Source: Terriglobus tenax (GTDB taxonomy: Bacteria; Acidobacteriota; Terriglobia; Terriglobales; Acidobacteriaceae). Taken from it: DNA of 64,000 bases. Positions 1-7,521 of the stretch are shown here, piece after piece. How positions within the stretch are numbered: position 1 is the stretch's first letter; each line of letters opens with the position of its first letter. The notes beneath the pieces were generated by a model that saw only the letters and a list, made by a program, of their open reading frames with translations, was not told the DNA's origin and searched no databases. Location: the NCBI RefSeq assembly GCF_025685395.1, contig NZ_JAGSYA010000004.1, forward strand, positions 2,604,001 to 2,668,000. Direction: 5' to 3'. Made by a program: the position numbers and the translations under genes.

Positions 1-13
1 ACACCATCCAGCC

Positions 14-652
14 TTAGTAAGCAGCCGTAAACCGCTGGCCGCGGAACTGGGGGTTCTCCAGCTCGTTCACCGTCGCGATGGCGTAGTCGGCGTAGCTGAT
101 CTCGCTCTTACCGTTTTCGCCCATGATCAGGTCGTCCTTGCCGATGCGGAAGGTTCCCTTGCGGGGGCCGACTTCGAAGAATCCGGCGGGCGAGAAGTAG
201 GTCCAGTCGATGGTCTGGTTCTTCTTCAGGTTGCCGAGGACCTTGATGTGCGACGCGCTGATCGGCAGGTACGGCTCCGGCAGGTAGCCCGAGTCGTGCA
301 GGGTGACGCCGGGGGCGACGAAGAGGCTGCCTGCTCCGCCCACCACCAGCAGGCGGGGTCCGCCGTTCTTGCCGCCTGCTAGGGCAACGCCCTCAATCAG
401 GTTGTCGGTCAGGCCGATCAGGACATCGGTATTGTCCGCCGGGGGAGCGATGGCGCTCACCACGGCATCGGCGCCCTTCACCACTTCGGCAATCTTGCCG
501 GGGTTGCTGGCGTCGTCAAGCACGCTGGTGACGCCGGCCGGCTCCTCGCCTGCCTTGCGGGTTACGGCAACCACCTGGTGGCCGCGCGCCACCAGCTCCT
601 TCACAATCTCTGAACCCGACTTGCCCTTTGCTCCGTAAACGACAACCTTCAT
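14..652 (-). CDS. NAD(P)-binding NmrA/SDR-type oxidoreductase
   Basis: A 212-residue single-domain Rossmann protein of the atypical short-chain/NmrA-like group, probably a cytoplasmic NAD(P)H-dependent reductase or quinone/flavin reductase-like enzyme. The N-terminus MKVVVYGAKGKSGSEIV carries the glycine-rich dinucleotide site (GAKGKSG), followed by V-T-R near residue 30 as in NADPH-binding members. An upstream ATG at 742 would add 30 residues before the Rossmann strand. I chose 652 because a perfect AGGAGGT ribosome site sits 7 bases before it. The gene is monocistronic, divergent from the ROK gene, and preceded by an 18-bp palindrome that looks like a repressor site. The substrate cannot be read from the sequence. 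Confidence 0.85.
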   Translation of the reverse strand: MKVVVYGAKGKSGSEIVKELVARGHQVVAVTRKAGEEPAGVTSVLDDASNPGKIAEVVKGADAVVSAIAPPADNTDVLIGLTDNLIEGVALAGGKNGGPRLLVVGGAGSLFVAPGVTLHDSGYLPEPYLPISASHIKVLGNLKKNQTIDWTYFSPAGFFEVGPRKGTFRIGKDDLIMGENGKSEISYADYAIATVNELENPQFRGQRFTAAY

Positions 653-668
653 CTCTCTACCTCCTAAG

Positions 669-686
669 TATTTCGATATCGAAATA
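669..686 (-). promoter_or_regulatory. 18-bp perfect palindrome, candidate MarR/MhqR-type operator
   Basis: TATTTCGATATCGAAATA is its own reverse complement and lies 17 bases upstream of the oxidoreductase start codon, just before its ribosome site. MarR-family repressors of the MhqR kind bind 9-9 inverted repeats with a TCGA-rich centre in front of quinone/electrophile-response genes. The resemblance is by eye; no regulator gene is adjacent. Confidence 0.55.
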
Positions 687-792
687 TCGATGCACTTCAG
701 TAGATGTGGCCCGTAATAGTTCGGATGCAAGAAAAGTGACATCTATACCGGAAGCGGGTTAGAGTGTCGATGAAAACGGAGCTCGAAGGGCC

Positions 793-1695
793 ATGGCAAA
801 GACGATAGGCATCATGCTCGGCGAAGGGATTGAAGCCGGGGTGGTGGTGGACAACAAGCTTACGGGCGAGATCAGTCATTTTCCGGAAGATCCCTCCGAA
901 ACCGACGCGCTGGTCGAAAAGCCGCATGAAGATCTGGTGGAGCTGCTGTGCGACCGCGTGATCGACATTGCCGCCGGGGCGACGGACGTGACCGCCGTGG
1001 GTGTCGGCCTGCCGGGCCTGGTGCGCAACGGCGTGGTGGAAGAAGCTCCGAACCTGCCGCAGCTGAAGGGCGCGAAGGTGCAACAGACGCTGTGCGCCGC
1101 CCTGCATAAGCGTGGCTTTGAGACGAACGTGAAGCTGGTGAACGATGCGGACGCCATGGCCGCCGGTCTTGCCGCACAGCACGGCAAGCTGGACCACATG
1201 ATCCGCGTCTGGACGCTCGGCCTGGGCATTGGCTATGGTCGCTACCCCTTCCTGGAAGGCGTGTGGGAGGGCGGTCACACTGTCGTCACGCTGGACGATA
1301 AAGAACGGTACTGCGGCTGCGGCGGACGCGGCCATCTTGAGGGCATCATGGGCCACCGCGCCATGCGCATGCGCTTTCTCGATCTTGAACCGGAAGAGGT
1401 CTTCGAGGCTGCTGCAAAAGGCGACGAGCGCTGCGTGGAATTTAAGAAGCTGTGGCACAAGGCGCTGGCCGCGGCCACGGCCAGCAGCATCCATGTCAGC
1501 GGAGCAGGCAAGTTCTACCTTACCGGAATGAACACCCGCTTCCTTGACCTGCCCATGCTGGATAACTACCTGCACCAGATGGTGACGATGAGTCCCCTGC
1601 AGGGCTTCTCGATGGAGATCGTCAAGCACTCCTCAACCGCCGCCGTACTGGGCGCCGGTATCATCGCCGGTATGGAGACTACGCCCCGGCAGTAG
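793..1695 (+). CDS. ROK-family protein (sugar kinase/ppgK-like), atypical motifs
   Basis: A 300-residue ROK-family (repressor/ORF/kinase) protein. Recognisable are the VNDADAMAAG stretch holding the catalytic-base aspartate region, the LGLGIGYG phosphate-loop region, EGGH, and the zinc cluster YCGCGGRGHLEG. Two features are unusual: the N-terminal phosphate-1 motif, normally D-x-G-G-T, reads GIMLGEGIEAG with neither the Asp nor the Thr, and the last zinc cysteine is replaced by histidine (CxCxxxxH). It may therefore be a weak kinase or a non-catalytic sugar-binding protein. The start has GAAGGG upstream. It converges on the MFS gene with a 17-base tail overlap. Confidence 0.8.
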   Translation: MAKTIGIMLGEGIEAGVVVDNKLTGEISHFPEDPSETDALVEKPHEDLVELLCDRVIDIAAGATDVTAVGVGLPGLVRNGVVEEAPNLPQLKGAKVQQTLCAALHKRGFETNVKLVNDADAMAAGLAAQHGKLDHMIRVWTLGLGIGYGRYPFLEGVWEGGHTVVTLDDKERYCGCGGRGHLEGIMGHRAMRMRFLDLEPEEVFEAAAKGDERCVEFKKLWHKALAAATASSIHVSGAGKFYLTGMNTRFLDLPMLDNYLHQMVTMSPLQGFSMEIVKHSSTAAVLGAGIIAGMETTPRQ

Positions 1696-2977
1696 GCGCG
1701 CGTCTCTGCACTACCGCAGCAGCAGCCGTGCCAACAAACAGCACAGCAGCTACGGTGAACAGACCGCTGGCATAGCCCTGCCCGCGGTCGGACAGCCATC
1801 CCAGCAGAAACGGCCCCACAAAGCCGCCAATGTTGCCCAGCGCATTCACCAGCGCAATGGCGGGCGCGGCCAGCGTGCCGGGAAACTGCAGCGTCAGTGC
1901 TGACCACAGCGCCGGAGTCGCCGCCAGGCCAAAGCCTTCGGCAATGGCAAAGCTCACAATTAGAAACGCCACACCTGCTTTGCCCGGCATATGCGATGCC
2001 GGAATGGAGAGCAGAAAGCCTACCGCCGAGATCGCAATCGGCGCGGAGAGTCCCCACGCGGGCTGGCCCTTGCTGTCAGACAGGCGCGACCACACAAACA
2101 TAATCACCGCAGCCAGCAGAAACACGGCAGCCACGGTCCAGCCCACCTGCAACTGCGGCAGACCAAGCCCGCTCAACATCTGCGGCAGCCAGAAGACAAG
2201 GCCGTACAGGCCAATCTGCGTGGTGAAGTACAGCAGCGCGAACAGGTAGATCGCCGTGTTGGTGTAGAGAGACGCCTCGGTGCCCGTGTAACCCGTTCCT
2301 TCAGCTTTCTGTTCTCCGGCGGCAATGGCCTCCAGCAGAGTGGCGCGTTCGGCTTCGGTCAGCCAGGTAGCCTCCTGCGGGCGGTCGGTCATGCAAAAGG
2401 GCACCAGCGCGGCCAGTAAAACCGCCGGAAGGCATTCCACAATCAGCAACACCTGCCAGTCGCGCAACCCGGCTACCGCGCCATGCAGCAGGATGGTGCT
2501 GGAGAGCGGTCCGCCGAAGATATTGGCCAGCGGAATGGCGAAGATGAACCACGCAATCAGCTGCGTGCGCTGGCTGCGCGGCAGCCAGATGCTCAGGTAG
2601 TAGATGATGCCGGGGTAGAAGCCGGACTCGGCCACGCCCAGCAGAAAGCGCAGAATCAGGAAGCTGGTGGAGTTGTGGGTAAAGGCCACCAGGCCCGACA
2701 GAATGCCCCACACCGCCATGATGATGGCAATCCACTTGCGCGCGCCAAAGCGGCGAAGTGCAAGATTCGACGGCACCTGCGCACACAGGTAGCCCGCAAA
2801 GAAGACGCCGCTGGCAATGCCGAACAACGTGCCGGAATAGCCAAGGTCGCGCCGCATGGCCGCGGCGGCAAAGCCGATGTTCACGCGGTCCAGGTACGCG
2901 ATGAAGTACAGAACGAGGGTCAGCGGCAGGATGCGCCAGGCCACCTTCCGGGTCACAACTTCAGTTGTCGGATGCAC
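1679..2977 (-). CDS. MFS transporter, anion:cation symporter (ACS) type
   Basis: A 432-residue, 12-helix major facilitator. The first helix ends in LDRVNIGFAA, the D-R-x-N signature of the ACS (phthalate/glucarate/hexuronate permease) branch, and the loop after TM2 has R-R-F-G-A-R-K. TM4-5 carries RFLLGVAESGFYPG, also typical of ACS members. Substrates of this family are organic anions such as sugar acids or aromatic acids; which one cannot be told here. The start codon appears to be GTG. The gene overlaps the ROK gene at the 3' ends; the two converge, so they are not an operon. Confidence 0.88.
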   Translation of the reverse strand: MHPTTEVVTRKVAWRILPLTLVLYFIAYLDRVNIGFAAAAMRRDLGYSGTLFGIASGVFFAGYLCAQVPSNLALRRFGARKWIAIIMAVWGILSGLVAFTHNSTSFLILRFLLGVAESGFYPGIIYYLSIWLPRSQRTQLIAWFIFAIPLANIFGGPLSSTILLHGAVAGLRDWQVLLIVECLPAVLLAALVPFCMTDRPQEATWLTEAERATLLEAIAAGEQKAEGTGYTGTEASLYTNTAIYLFALLYFTTQIGLYGLVFWLPQMLSGLGLPQLQVGWTVAAVFLLAAVIMFVWSRLSDSKGQPAWGLSAPIAISAVGFLLSIPASHMPGKAGVAFLIVSFAIAEGFGLAATPALWSALTLQFPGTLAAPAIALVNALGNIGGFVGPFLLGWLSDRGQGYASGLFTVAAVLFVGTAAAAVVQRRAPTAGA

Positions 2978-3047
2978 GCAGCCATCTTACCGTGCGCGAA
3001 AGACAGAAGGCCCGCTGGCCGGGCTATCATCAAATCAGGCTTTCACC

Positions 3048-5057
3048 TTGTCTTCACCTGTCACCATCTCGGAAAAGCTCCCCACGCTGCGTGAGTTCTT
3101 CTCACCCGGCGGCGTGCTGGCGCAGTCGTCGCTCACCTATGAGCACCGCCGCGGCCAGTACGAGATGGCGCAGACCGTCGAACAGGCGCTCAACGACAAG
3201 CGCCACCTGATTGTGGAAGCAGGCACCGGCACCGGCAAAACCCTTGCCTACCTGCTGCCCGCCTTGCGCTTTGCCCGCGAGAATGAACAGCGCGTCATCG
3301 TCTCCACCGGCACGAAGAACCTGCAGGAACAGCTTTTCTTCAAGGACATCCCGTTCCTCGAGTCATTGCTCGGCCCGCTGCGCGTCACCTACATGAAGGG
3401 CCGTGCCAACTACCTTTGCCGGCAGAAGCTCTACGCCCTGCGCGACCAGCCAATTTTGAACGGTCTGGAAGAGATCAACCAGTACCGCGAGATTGCCGCG
3501 TGGGAAGAAACCACCGAGACCGGCGACCGCGCCGAACTGACCGTCCTGCCGGAGAACTCGCAACTCTGGGGCAAGCTGGACGCGCGCACCGAGGCCTGCC
3601 TTGGCCAGACCTGCCCCAGCTTCGAGCGCTGCTTCATTACCGAGATGCGCCGCCGCGCGCTCGACAGCGACCTGATCATCGTCAATCACCATCTCTTCTT
3701 CGCGGACCTCTCCATCAAGCAGGAAGCCGCCGGAGCGCCCGACGCGGGCGTTCTTCCCGAAGCTGCCGCGGTCATCTTTGACGAAGCGCATGAACTCGAA
3801 GATGTGGCCAGCGCCTACTTCGGCATCGCGCTTGGCACGGGACGCTTTGACGAGCTGGCACGCGACACCGAGATCCTTCTGCGCGCCAAACAGGTGGCCG
3901 TGCCTGCTGTTGATTCGGCGATCGCCACCCTGAAAGATCGCGCGCGACTCTTCTTCTCCACGCTGCCGCACGCTAACTCGCCGGGACGCATGGCCTTTAC
4001 CAATCGCGCCGACTTTCTCGAACTCAACGGCGAAGCCTACCTCTCGCTGATGGCCGCGCTGGAGCGCACCTTCGGCGAGCTGGATCGTGTGAAAGATGTG
4101 GAAGAGGTGCAGGGCCTGAAGAAGCGGGTCAATGACATCCGCGCCCACCTCCGCTTCCTGATGGAGACCGAGGACCCGAACACCGTCTTCTGGATCGAAC
4201 GCCGCGCCATCGGCAACCTGCGGAACGCCGCCCGCAGCTCCGCTGCTGCGCCCGCGCTGCACACCCAGTTGCAGGCCACGCCGATCGATGTTTCCGAGAT
4301 CCTGGTCAGCACGCTGTGGGAGAAGTTCCGCTCCGTCATCCTTACCTCGGCCACGCTCACCGTGCAGGGCGGCTTTGACCACATCCGCAAGCGCCTTGGC
4401 CTCACCTTCACCAAGGAACTGGTCGTGCCCTCGCACTTCCAGTACGGGAAGCAGGCTCTGCTCTATCTGCCGCAGGACATGCCGGACCCGCGCGATCCTG
4501 ACTTCATGAAGCATGCCGTCGAGCGCACCCGCCGCGTGCTTGAGATCACTGCCGGCCGCGCCTTCTGCCTCTTCACCAGCTACCAGCAGATGCGCGAGCT
4601 CTATGAACGCATGCTGGTGGAGGTGCCCTTCCCGCTCTTCCTGCAGGGGCAGGCGCCTCGCAAAGCTCTCTTGGATGAGTTCCGCGCTACACCCAACGCT
4701 GTGCTCTTCGGCACCAGCAGCTTCTGGCAGGGCGTTGACGTGCAGGGCGAGCAGCTCAGCTGCGTCATCGTCGACCGCCTGCCCTTCGCCGTGCCGTCAG
4801 ACCCCGTCATCCAGGCGCGGATGGAGGCCATCACCGCAGCGGGAGGCAAGCCTTTCTTCGATCTCCAGGTGCCGCAGGCGGTCATTGCGTTGAAGCAAGG
4901 CTTTGGCCGCCTCATCCGCAGCATCAATGACCGCGGCGTGCTCATGTTGCTGGACCCACGCATCCAGCGGCAACGCTACGGCCGCATCTTTCTGGAAAGC
5001 CTGCCCGCCTACAAGCTCACTGACGACATCACGGACGTCGAGCACTTCTTCGAGTAA
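3048..5057 (+). CDS. dinG: ATP-dependent DNA helicase, DinG/YoaA (XPD-like) family
   Basis: About 669 residues, an SF2 iron-sulfur helicase that unwinds 5'-3' and removes R-loops, D-loops or G-quadruplexes. Walker A is EAGTGTGKT (about residues 57-65). A four-cysteine Fe-S cluster is visible as YLCRQK and then CLGQTCPSFERC. The DEAH box is in FDEAHELEDVAS. C-terminal helicase motifs include FGTSSFWQGVDV and QGFGRLIRS. The open frame extends upstream into the MFS gene without a sensible start. TTG at 3048, with AGG 9 bases upstream, is the best initiator I can see because no in-frame ATG lies between the MFS start and the conserved region. Confidence 0.9.
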   Translation: MSSPVTISEKLPTLREFFSPGGVLAQSSLTYEHRRGQYEMAQTVEQALNDKRHLIVEAGTGTGKTLAYLLPALRFARENEQRVIVSTGTKNLQEQLFFKDIPFLESLLGPLRVTYMKGRANYLCRQKLYALRDQPILNGLEEINQYREIAAWEETTETGDRAELTVLPENSQLWGKLDARTEACLGQTCPSFERCFITEMRRRALDSDLIIVNHHLFFADLSIKQEAAGAPDAGVLPEAAAVIFDEAHELEDVASAYFGIALGTGRFDELARDTEILLRAKQVAVPAVDSAIATLKDRARLFFSTLPHANSPGRMAFTNRADFLELNGEAYLSLMAALERTFGELDRVKDVEEVQGLKKRVNDIRAHLRFLMETEDPNTVFWIERRAIGNLRNAARSSAAAPALHTQLQATPIDVSEILVSTLWEKFRSVILTSATLTVQGGFDHIRKRLGLTFTKELVVPSHFQYGKQALLYLPQDMPDPRDPDFMKHAVERTRRVLEITAGRAFCLFTSYQQMRELYERMLVEVPFPLFLQGQAPRKALLDEFRATPNAVLFGTSSFWQGVDVQGEQLSCVIVDRLPFAVPSDPVIQARMEAITAAGGKPFFDLQVPQAVIALKQGFGRLIRSINDRGVLMLLDPRIQRQRYGRIFLESLPAYKLTDDITDVEHFFE

Positions 5058-5109
5058 CGACTTAGACCATTTTTCGTGTTGCTGTGCTTTTCAAAGCAGA
5101 GATGAAGCG

Positions 5110-5132
5110 GCGTTTTCCCTGATAGAAAACGC
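5110..5132. terminator. hairpin downstream of dinG
   Basis: GCGTTTTC and GAAAACGC form a perfect 8-bp stem with a 7-base loop, 52 bases after the dinG stop and 43 bases past the brnA stop on the other strand. There is no long T run, so termination is only a guess. Confidence 0.35.
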
Positions 5133-5175
5133 ACATAGAGTCTTTGTCACTGGTCATACCTGCAGGAAAATTGAC

Positions 5176-5463
5176 CTAGCCGCGCGTGCCTGTCCGCTTC
5201 TGCTTCGCGAGGTGCTTCTTCAACACCTCGTCAATGCGCGTCTGCCAGCCCGCGCCCGTTGCTTTAAAGCCTGCAACGACATCGGCCGAAAGGCGGATGG
5301 ACACTGGCTTTTTGGTTGGTGCCACTTGTGGGCCACGAAGGCTGAGCAACTTCTTCTGCAAGTCTTCCGGAAGCGAAGAAAGCGGCTTCATGGCCCGAAA
5401 ATCCGCCATCATCCGTTCGCGGACTTCACCATCATCGTCAGTAAGTGGTTTTCTTTTTGCCAC
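5176..5463 (-). CDS. brnA: BrnA-family antitoxin
   Basis: About 95 residues. The C-terminal half, VSIRLSADVVAGFKATGAGW followed by QTRIDEVLKKHL, is the classic BrnA ribbon-helix-helix region (pattern RLdxdVvxxFkaTGxGwQTRi). The N-terminus KPLTDDDGEVRERMMADF matches the acidic toxin-binding segment of this BrnA type. I place the start at GTG 5463, because AGGGAGG lies 10 bases upstream, rather than at ATG 5484, which has no ribosome site. BrnA normally represses its own operon and neutralises the RNase toxin BrnT encoded immediately upstream. Here the upstream gene is a remnant (next entry). Confidence 0.82.
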   Translation of the reverse strand: MAKRKPLTDDDGEVRERMMADFRAMKPLSSLPEDLQKKLLSLRGPQVAPTKKPVSIRLSADVVAGFKATGAGWQTRIDEVLKKHLAKQKRTGTRG

Positions 5464-5620
5464 TGTGCTTTGCCTCCCTTTCATTGGCTTTGCGAAGACT
5501 GATCACACGAATGCCGTCGCGGATCGGGATGAAACAAAGAACGTGCAGTCGGTCATCAAGATATCCGAGTGCGATGATCCGGTACTCACCGTTTCTTGAT
5601 TCGTGGTCTCCACGCTGCGC
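5438..5620 (-). pseudogene. brnT: BrnT toxin remnant (C-terminal half only)
   Basis: Reading the minus strand from about 5608 to the TGA at 5438-5440 gives the BrnT C-terminal core: HESRNGEYRIIALGYLDD, then RLHVLCFIPIRDGIRVISLR and KANEREAKH. This fits the BrnT pattern (GE-R-iaiG, then r-IISlRkAnxrE). It ends overlapping brnA, as a real brnT would. Upstream of about 5620 no BrnT N-terminus (the W/Y-D-xx-K-xx-N-xx-KHG region) can be found in any frame. Instead there is sequence with GGGCTGAAGCC and GGGCTTCAGTCC motifs like this genome's intergenic repeats. No start codon, too short, no catalytic N-terminus: a broken toxin. Confidence 0.7.
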
Positions 5621-5745
5621 GGGCTGAAGCCGGATCCGGCCGCAAAGTGGCTCTCGAAGGACGGAGAAAACGTTCCGGCGTATCGTCCGTAGACATTTAT
5701 GCAGCCCAGCGGTCAGAACCCCGTAAATATCGGGCTTCAGTCCCT
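5620..5745. repeat. repeat-like segment disrupting the brnT region
   Basis: The segment is bounded by GGGCTGAAGCC (about 5620) and GGGCTTCAGTCC (about 5733), imperfect inverted copies roughly 110 bases apart. The same GGCTGAAGCC/GGCTTCAGCC core recurs at 11320 and 23280. It occupies the place where the 5' half of brnT should be. I could not recognise coding sequence in it. Confidence 0.4.
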
Positions 5746-5798
5746 GGGGGACACGTTGCTTTCACCACATCCAATCCACATTCAGGTTTAATAGAACT

Positions 5799-6044
5799 GT
5801 GGGACGTAATCTTTTCATCCTCGCCGGTTCGCTTTTTCTGTTTTCGCTGCTTTCCTGCGGCCTGGCGTACACCAACATCGCGCATGAGCCCGGCTCGCCC
5901 GGCGACGAATCCCTGTGGCGCACCATGGGGCTCATCCTGCTGGTCGTCTCACTGATTGCTGGTCTCGTCGCGGTGCTTTCCACCATGTTTGAGCAGGCCG
6001 AGCGTCGTGCCGAACAGCAGGCCCGCGCCCGCCGTAACCGGTAA
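5799..6044 (+). CDS. small two-helix membrane protein, unknown function
   Basis: 81 residues, starting at GTG. Two hydrophobic helices are clear: about residues 4-24 (LFILAGSLFLFSLLSCGLAY) and 42-62 (GLILLVVSLIAGLVAVL). They are separated by a short glycine/proline-rich loop and followed by a strongly charged tail, EQAERRAEQQARARRNR, which should stay in the cytoplasm. It lies 48 bases before queD on the same strand and may be co-transcribed. I do not recognise the family. Confidence 0.6.
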   Translation: MGRNLFILAGSLFLFSLLSCGLAYTNIAHEPGSPGDESLWRTMGLILLVVSLIAGLVAVLSTMFEQAERRAEQQARARRNR

Positions 6045-6092
6045 GACCGGGTAAACTGGATGCTGAAGCATTTTTAGAAAGCAGACCGCGTC

Positions 6093-6470
6093 ATGTTTGA
6101 AATCACCGTAGAGGCGACCTTCTCCTCCGGCCATTACCTCCGCAACTATCACGGCAAGTGCGAGAACCCGCACGGGCATAACTACCGTGTGCTGGTCACG
6201 CTGCAGGGCGAGGAACTGGATCCCAGCGGCCTGCTGCTCGATTTCAAGCTGCTCAAGAAGGTTATGCGTCCTGTCGTCGAGTATCTGGATCACCAGATGA
6301 TCAATGATCTGAAGCCCTTTGACGAGGTCAATCCGTCAGCCGAAAACCTGGCCCGCTACTTCTACCAGGAGACGGCCAAGCAGATGATTGAGATGACCAA
6401 CGGCCGCGTCCGCGTCAAGGATTGCGTCATGTTTGAAACCGATACTTCGATGGCGCGTTACTTCGAGTAA
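6093..6470 (+). CDS. queD: 6-carboxy-5,6,7,8-tetrahydropterin synthase (QueD)
   Basis: A 125-residue PTPS/QueD protein making 6-carboxytetrahydropterin from dihydroneopterin triphosphate, the second step to preQ0. The zinc ligands are visible: H14 or H15 in SSGHYL, and the pair in ENPHGHNY, with the catalytic Cys in HGKCENPHGHNY. A C-terminal VKDCVMFETD holds the substrate-binding Glu. It is the first clear gene of the queD-queE-DUF2007-queC run; the queE start follows 4 bases after its stop. Confidence 0.93.
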   Translation: MFEITVEATFSSGHYLRNYHGKCENPHGHNYRVLVTLQGEELDPSGLLLDFKLLKKVMRPVVEYLDHQMINDLKPFDEVNPSAENLARYFYQETAKQMIEMTNGRVRVKDCVMFETDTSMARYFE

Positions 6471-6474
6471 GCCC

Positions 6475-7155
6475 ATGTACCTTATTGAGCTCTACAAATC
6501 CGTGCAGGGCGAGTCCTCCTTCGCCGGAGAGCCATGCATCTTTGTCCGCCTGGCCGGCTGCAACCTGCGCTGCGCCTGGTGCGACTCCGAATACACCTTC
6601 ACCGGCGGCAAACCCTTCACACTGGACGAGATCGAAGCCCAGGTGGAAGCCCTGAACTGCAGGCTGGTGGAGTTCACCGGGGGCGAACCCATGCTGCAGG
6701 CCAAAGAGCTGCTGCCCCTGATGGATCGCCTGCTCGCCCGGGGCTACACCCTGATGATAGAGACCAGCGGCGAGCGCCCGCTGGCGGATGTGCCGAAGGC
6801 CGTCCACAAGATTGTCGATGTAAAGTGCCCCGGCGCGGGCTCCGCCGCCAACAGCTTCAACATGGCGAACCTGGACGCGCTGACGAAGGCCGACGAGGTG
6901 AAGTTCGTCCTCAGCGATCGCGCCGACTATGAATTCGCACGCGCGTTTATCCAGAAACACGACCTCTTCACAAAGTGCGGCCATATCCTGCTGTCGCCCG
7001 CTTTCCAGAAGACGCCGTCGCCTGTCCGCACCGCGGACAACGCTACGCTCGATCCGCGCGTGCTGGTGGAGTGGATGATGGAAGACAACCTTCCCGCGCG
7101 TCTCTCGCTTCAGATCCACAAGTTCATCTGGGAGCCGCAGAAGAAGGGCGTTTAG
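6475..7155 (+). CDS. queE: 7-carboxy-7-deazaguanine synthase (QueE), radical SAM
   Basis: 226 residues. The enzyme converts 6-carboxytetrahydropterin to 7-carboxy-7-deazaguanine. The cluster motif CNLRCAWCDSEYTF is the QueE version of CxxxCxxC (here the spacing is C-x3-C-x2-C), and EFTGGEPMLQ is the SAM-binding GGE motif. The start ATG at 6475 gives the expected MYLIELYKSVQGESSFAG N-terminus; a further upstream in-frame ATG lies inside queD and is rejected. Its position between queD and queC confirms the role. Confidence 0.94.
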   Translation: MYLIELYKSVQGESSFAGEPCIFVRLAGCNLRCAWCDSEYTFTGGKPFTLDEIEAQVEALNCRLVEFTGGEPMLQAKELLPLMDRLLARGYTLMIETSGERPLADVPKAVHKIVDVKCPGAGSAANSFNMANLDALTKADEVKFVLSDRADYEFARAFIQKHDLFTKCGHILLSPAFQKTPSPVRTADNATLDPRVLVEWMMEDNLPARLSLQIHKFIWEPQKKGV

Positions 7156-7160
7156 CTTGT

Positions 7161-7205
7161 GTGTCATTCCGCAACCGAAGGCGGAGGAATCTGCCTCTTG
7201 CGTAG
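7161..7205. repeat. intergenic repeat, GTCATTC family
   Basis: GTCATTCCG, then GGAGGAATCTGCCTCTTGCG, between queE and the DUF2007 gene. The same order (GTCATTC, GGAGGAATCTGCTTCTC) appears, on the other strand, at 30964-31038 and in part at 23300-23345, so it is a dispersed element rather than a gene-specific leader. Confidence 0.55.
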
Positions 7206-7251
7206 CTTGCATCTAACCGGAGTAGCAGTCCAGGAAGGGAAGTAGCCGAAC

Positions 7252-7521
7252 ATGAGCACGACCAGCACGAACCCTGACGATCTCGTCACCGTAGCCCGTT
7301 TTTCCAATCCCGCCGAAGCCGACCTTGCCCAGGGCATCCTGGAGTCCGCCGGTATTGAGTTCTTCCTCTCTGGCGAAGAGGCCAGTCACCTGATTCCGGC
7401 CAGCTTCGGCTCGCGCCTGCAGGTGCGCCGTGCCGATGAGGAGGCTGCGAAAGAGCTGTTGAACAATCCGCCGGCTCCGGCAGAAGGAGCCACCCTCGCA
7501 GACGATGGCAACGACCTCTAA
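7252..7521 (+). CDS. DUF2007-type small protein
   Basis: 89 residues. The pattern LVTVARFSNPAEADLAQGIL, then SAGIEFFLSGEE, and LQVRRADEEAAKELL is that of DUF2007 (putative signal-transducing/metal-binding small proteins). These proteins have a ferredoxin-like fold and usually sit next to unrelated enzymes. GGAAGGG lies upstream of the ATG. Its last 17 bases overlap the start of queC in another frame, so the two are translationally linked. Function unknown; a role in preQ0 synthesis is not established and is suggested only by position. Confidence 0.75.
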   Translation: MSTTSTNPDDLVTVARFSNPAEADLAQGILESAGIEFFLSGEEASHLIPASFGSRLQVRRADEEAAKELLNNPPAPAEGATLADDGNDL

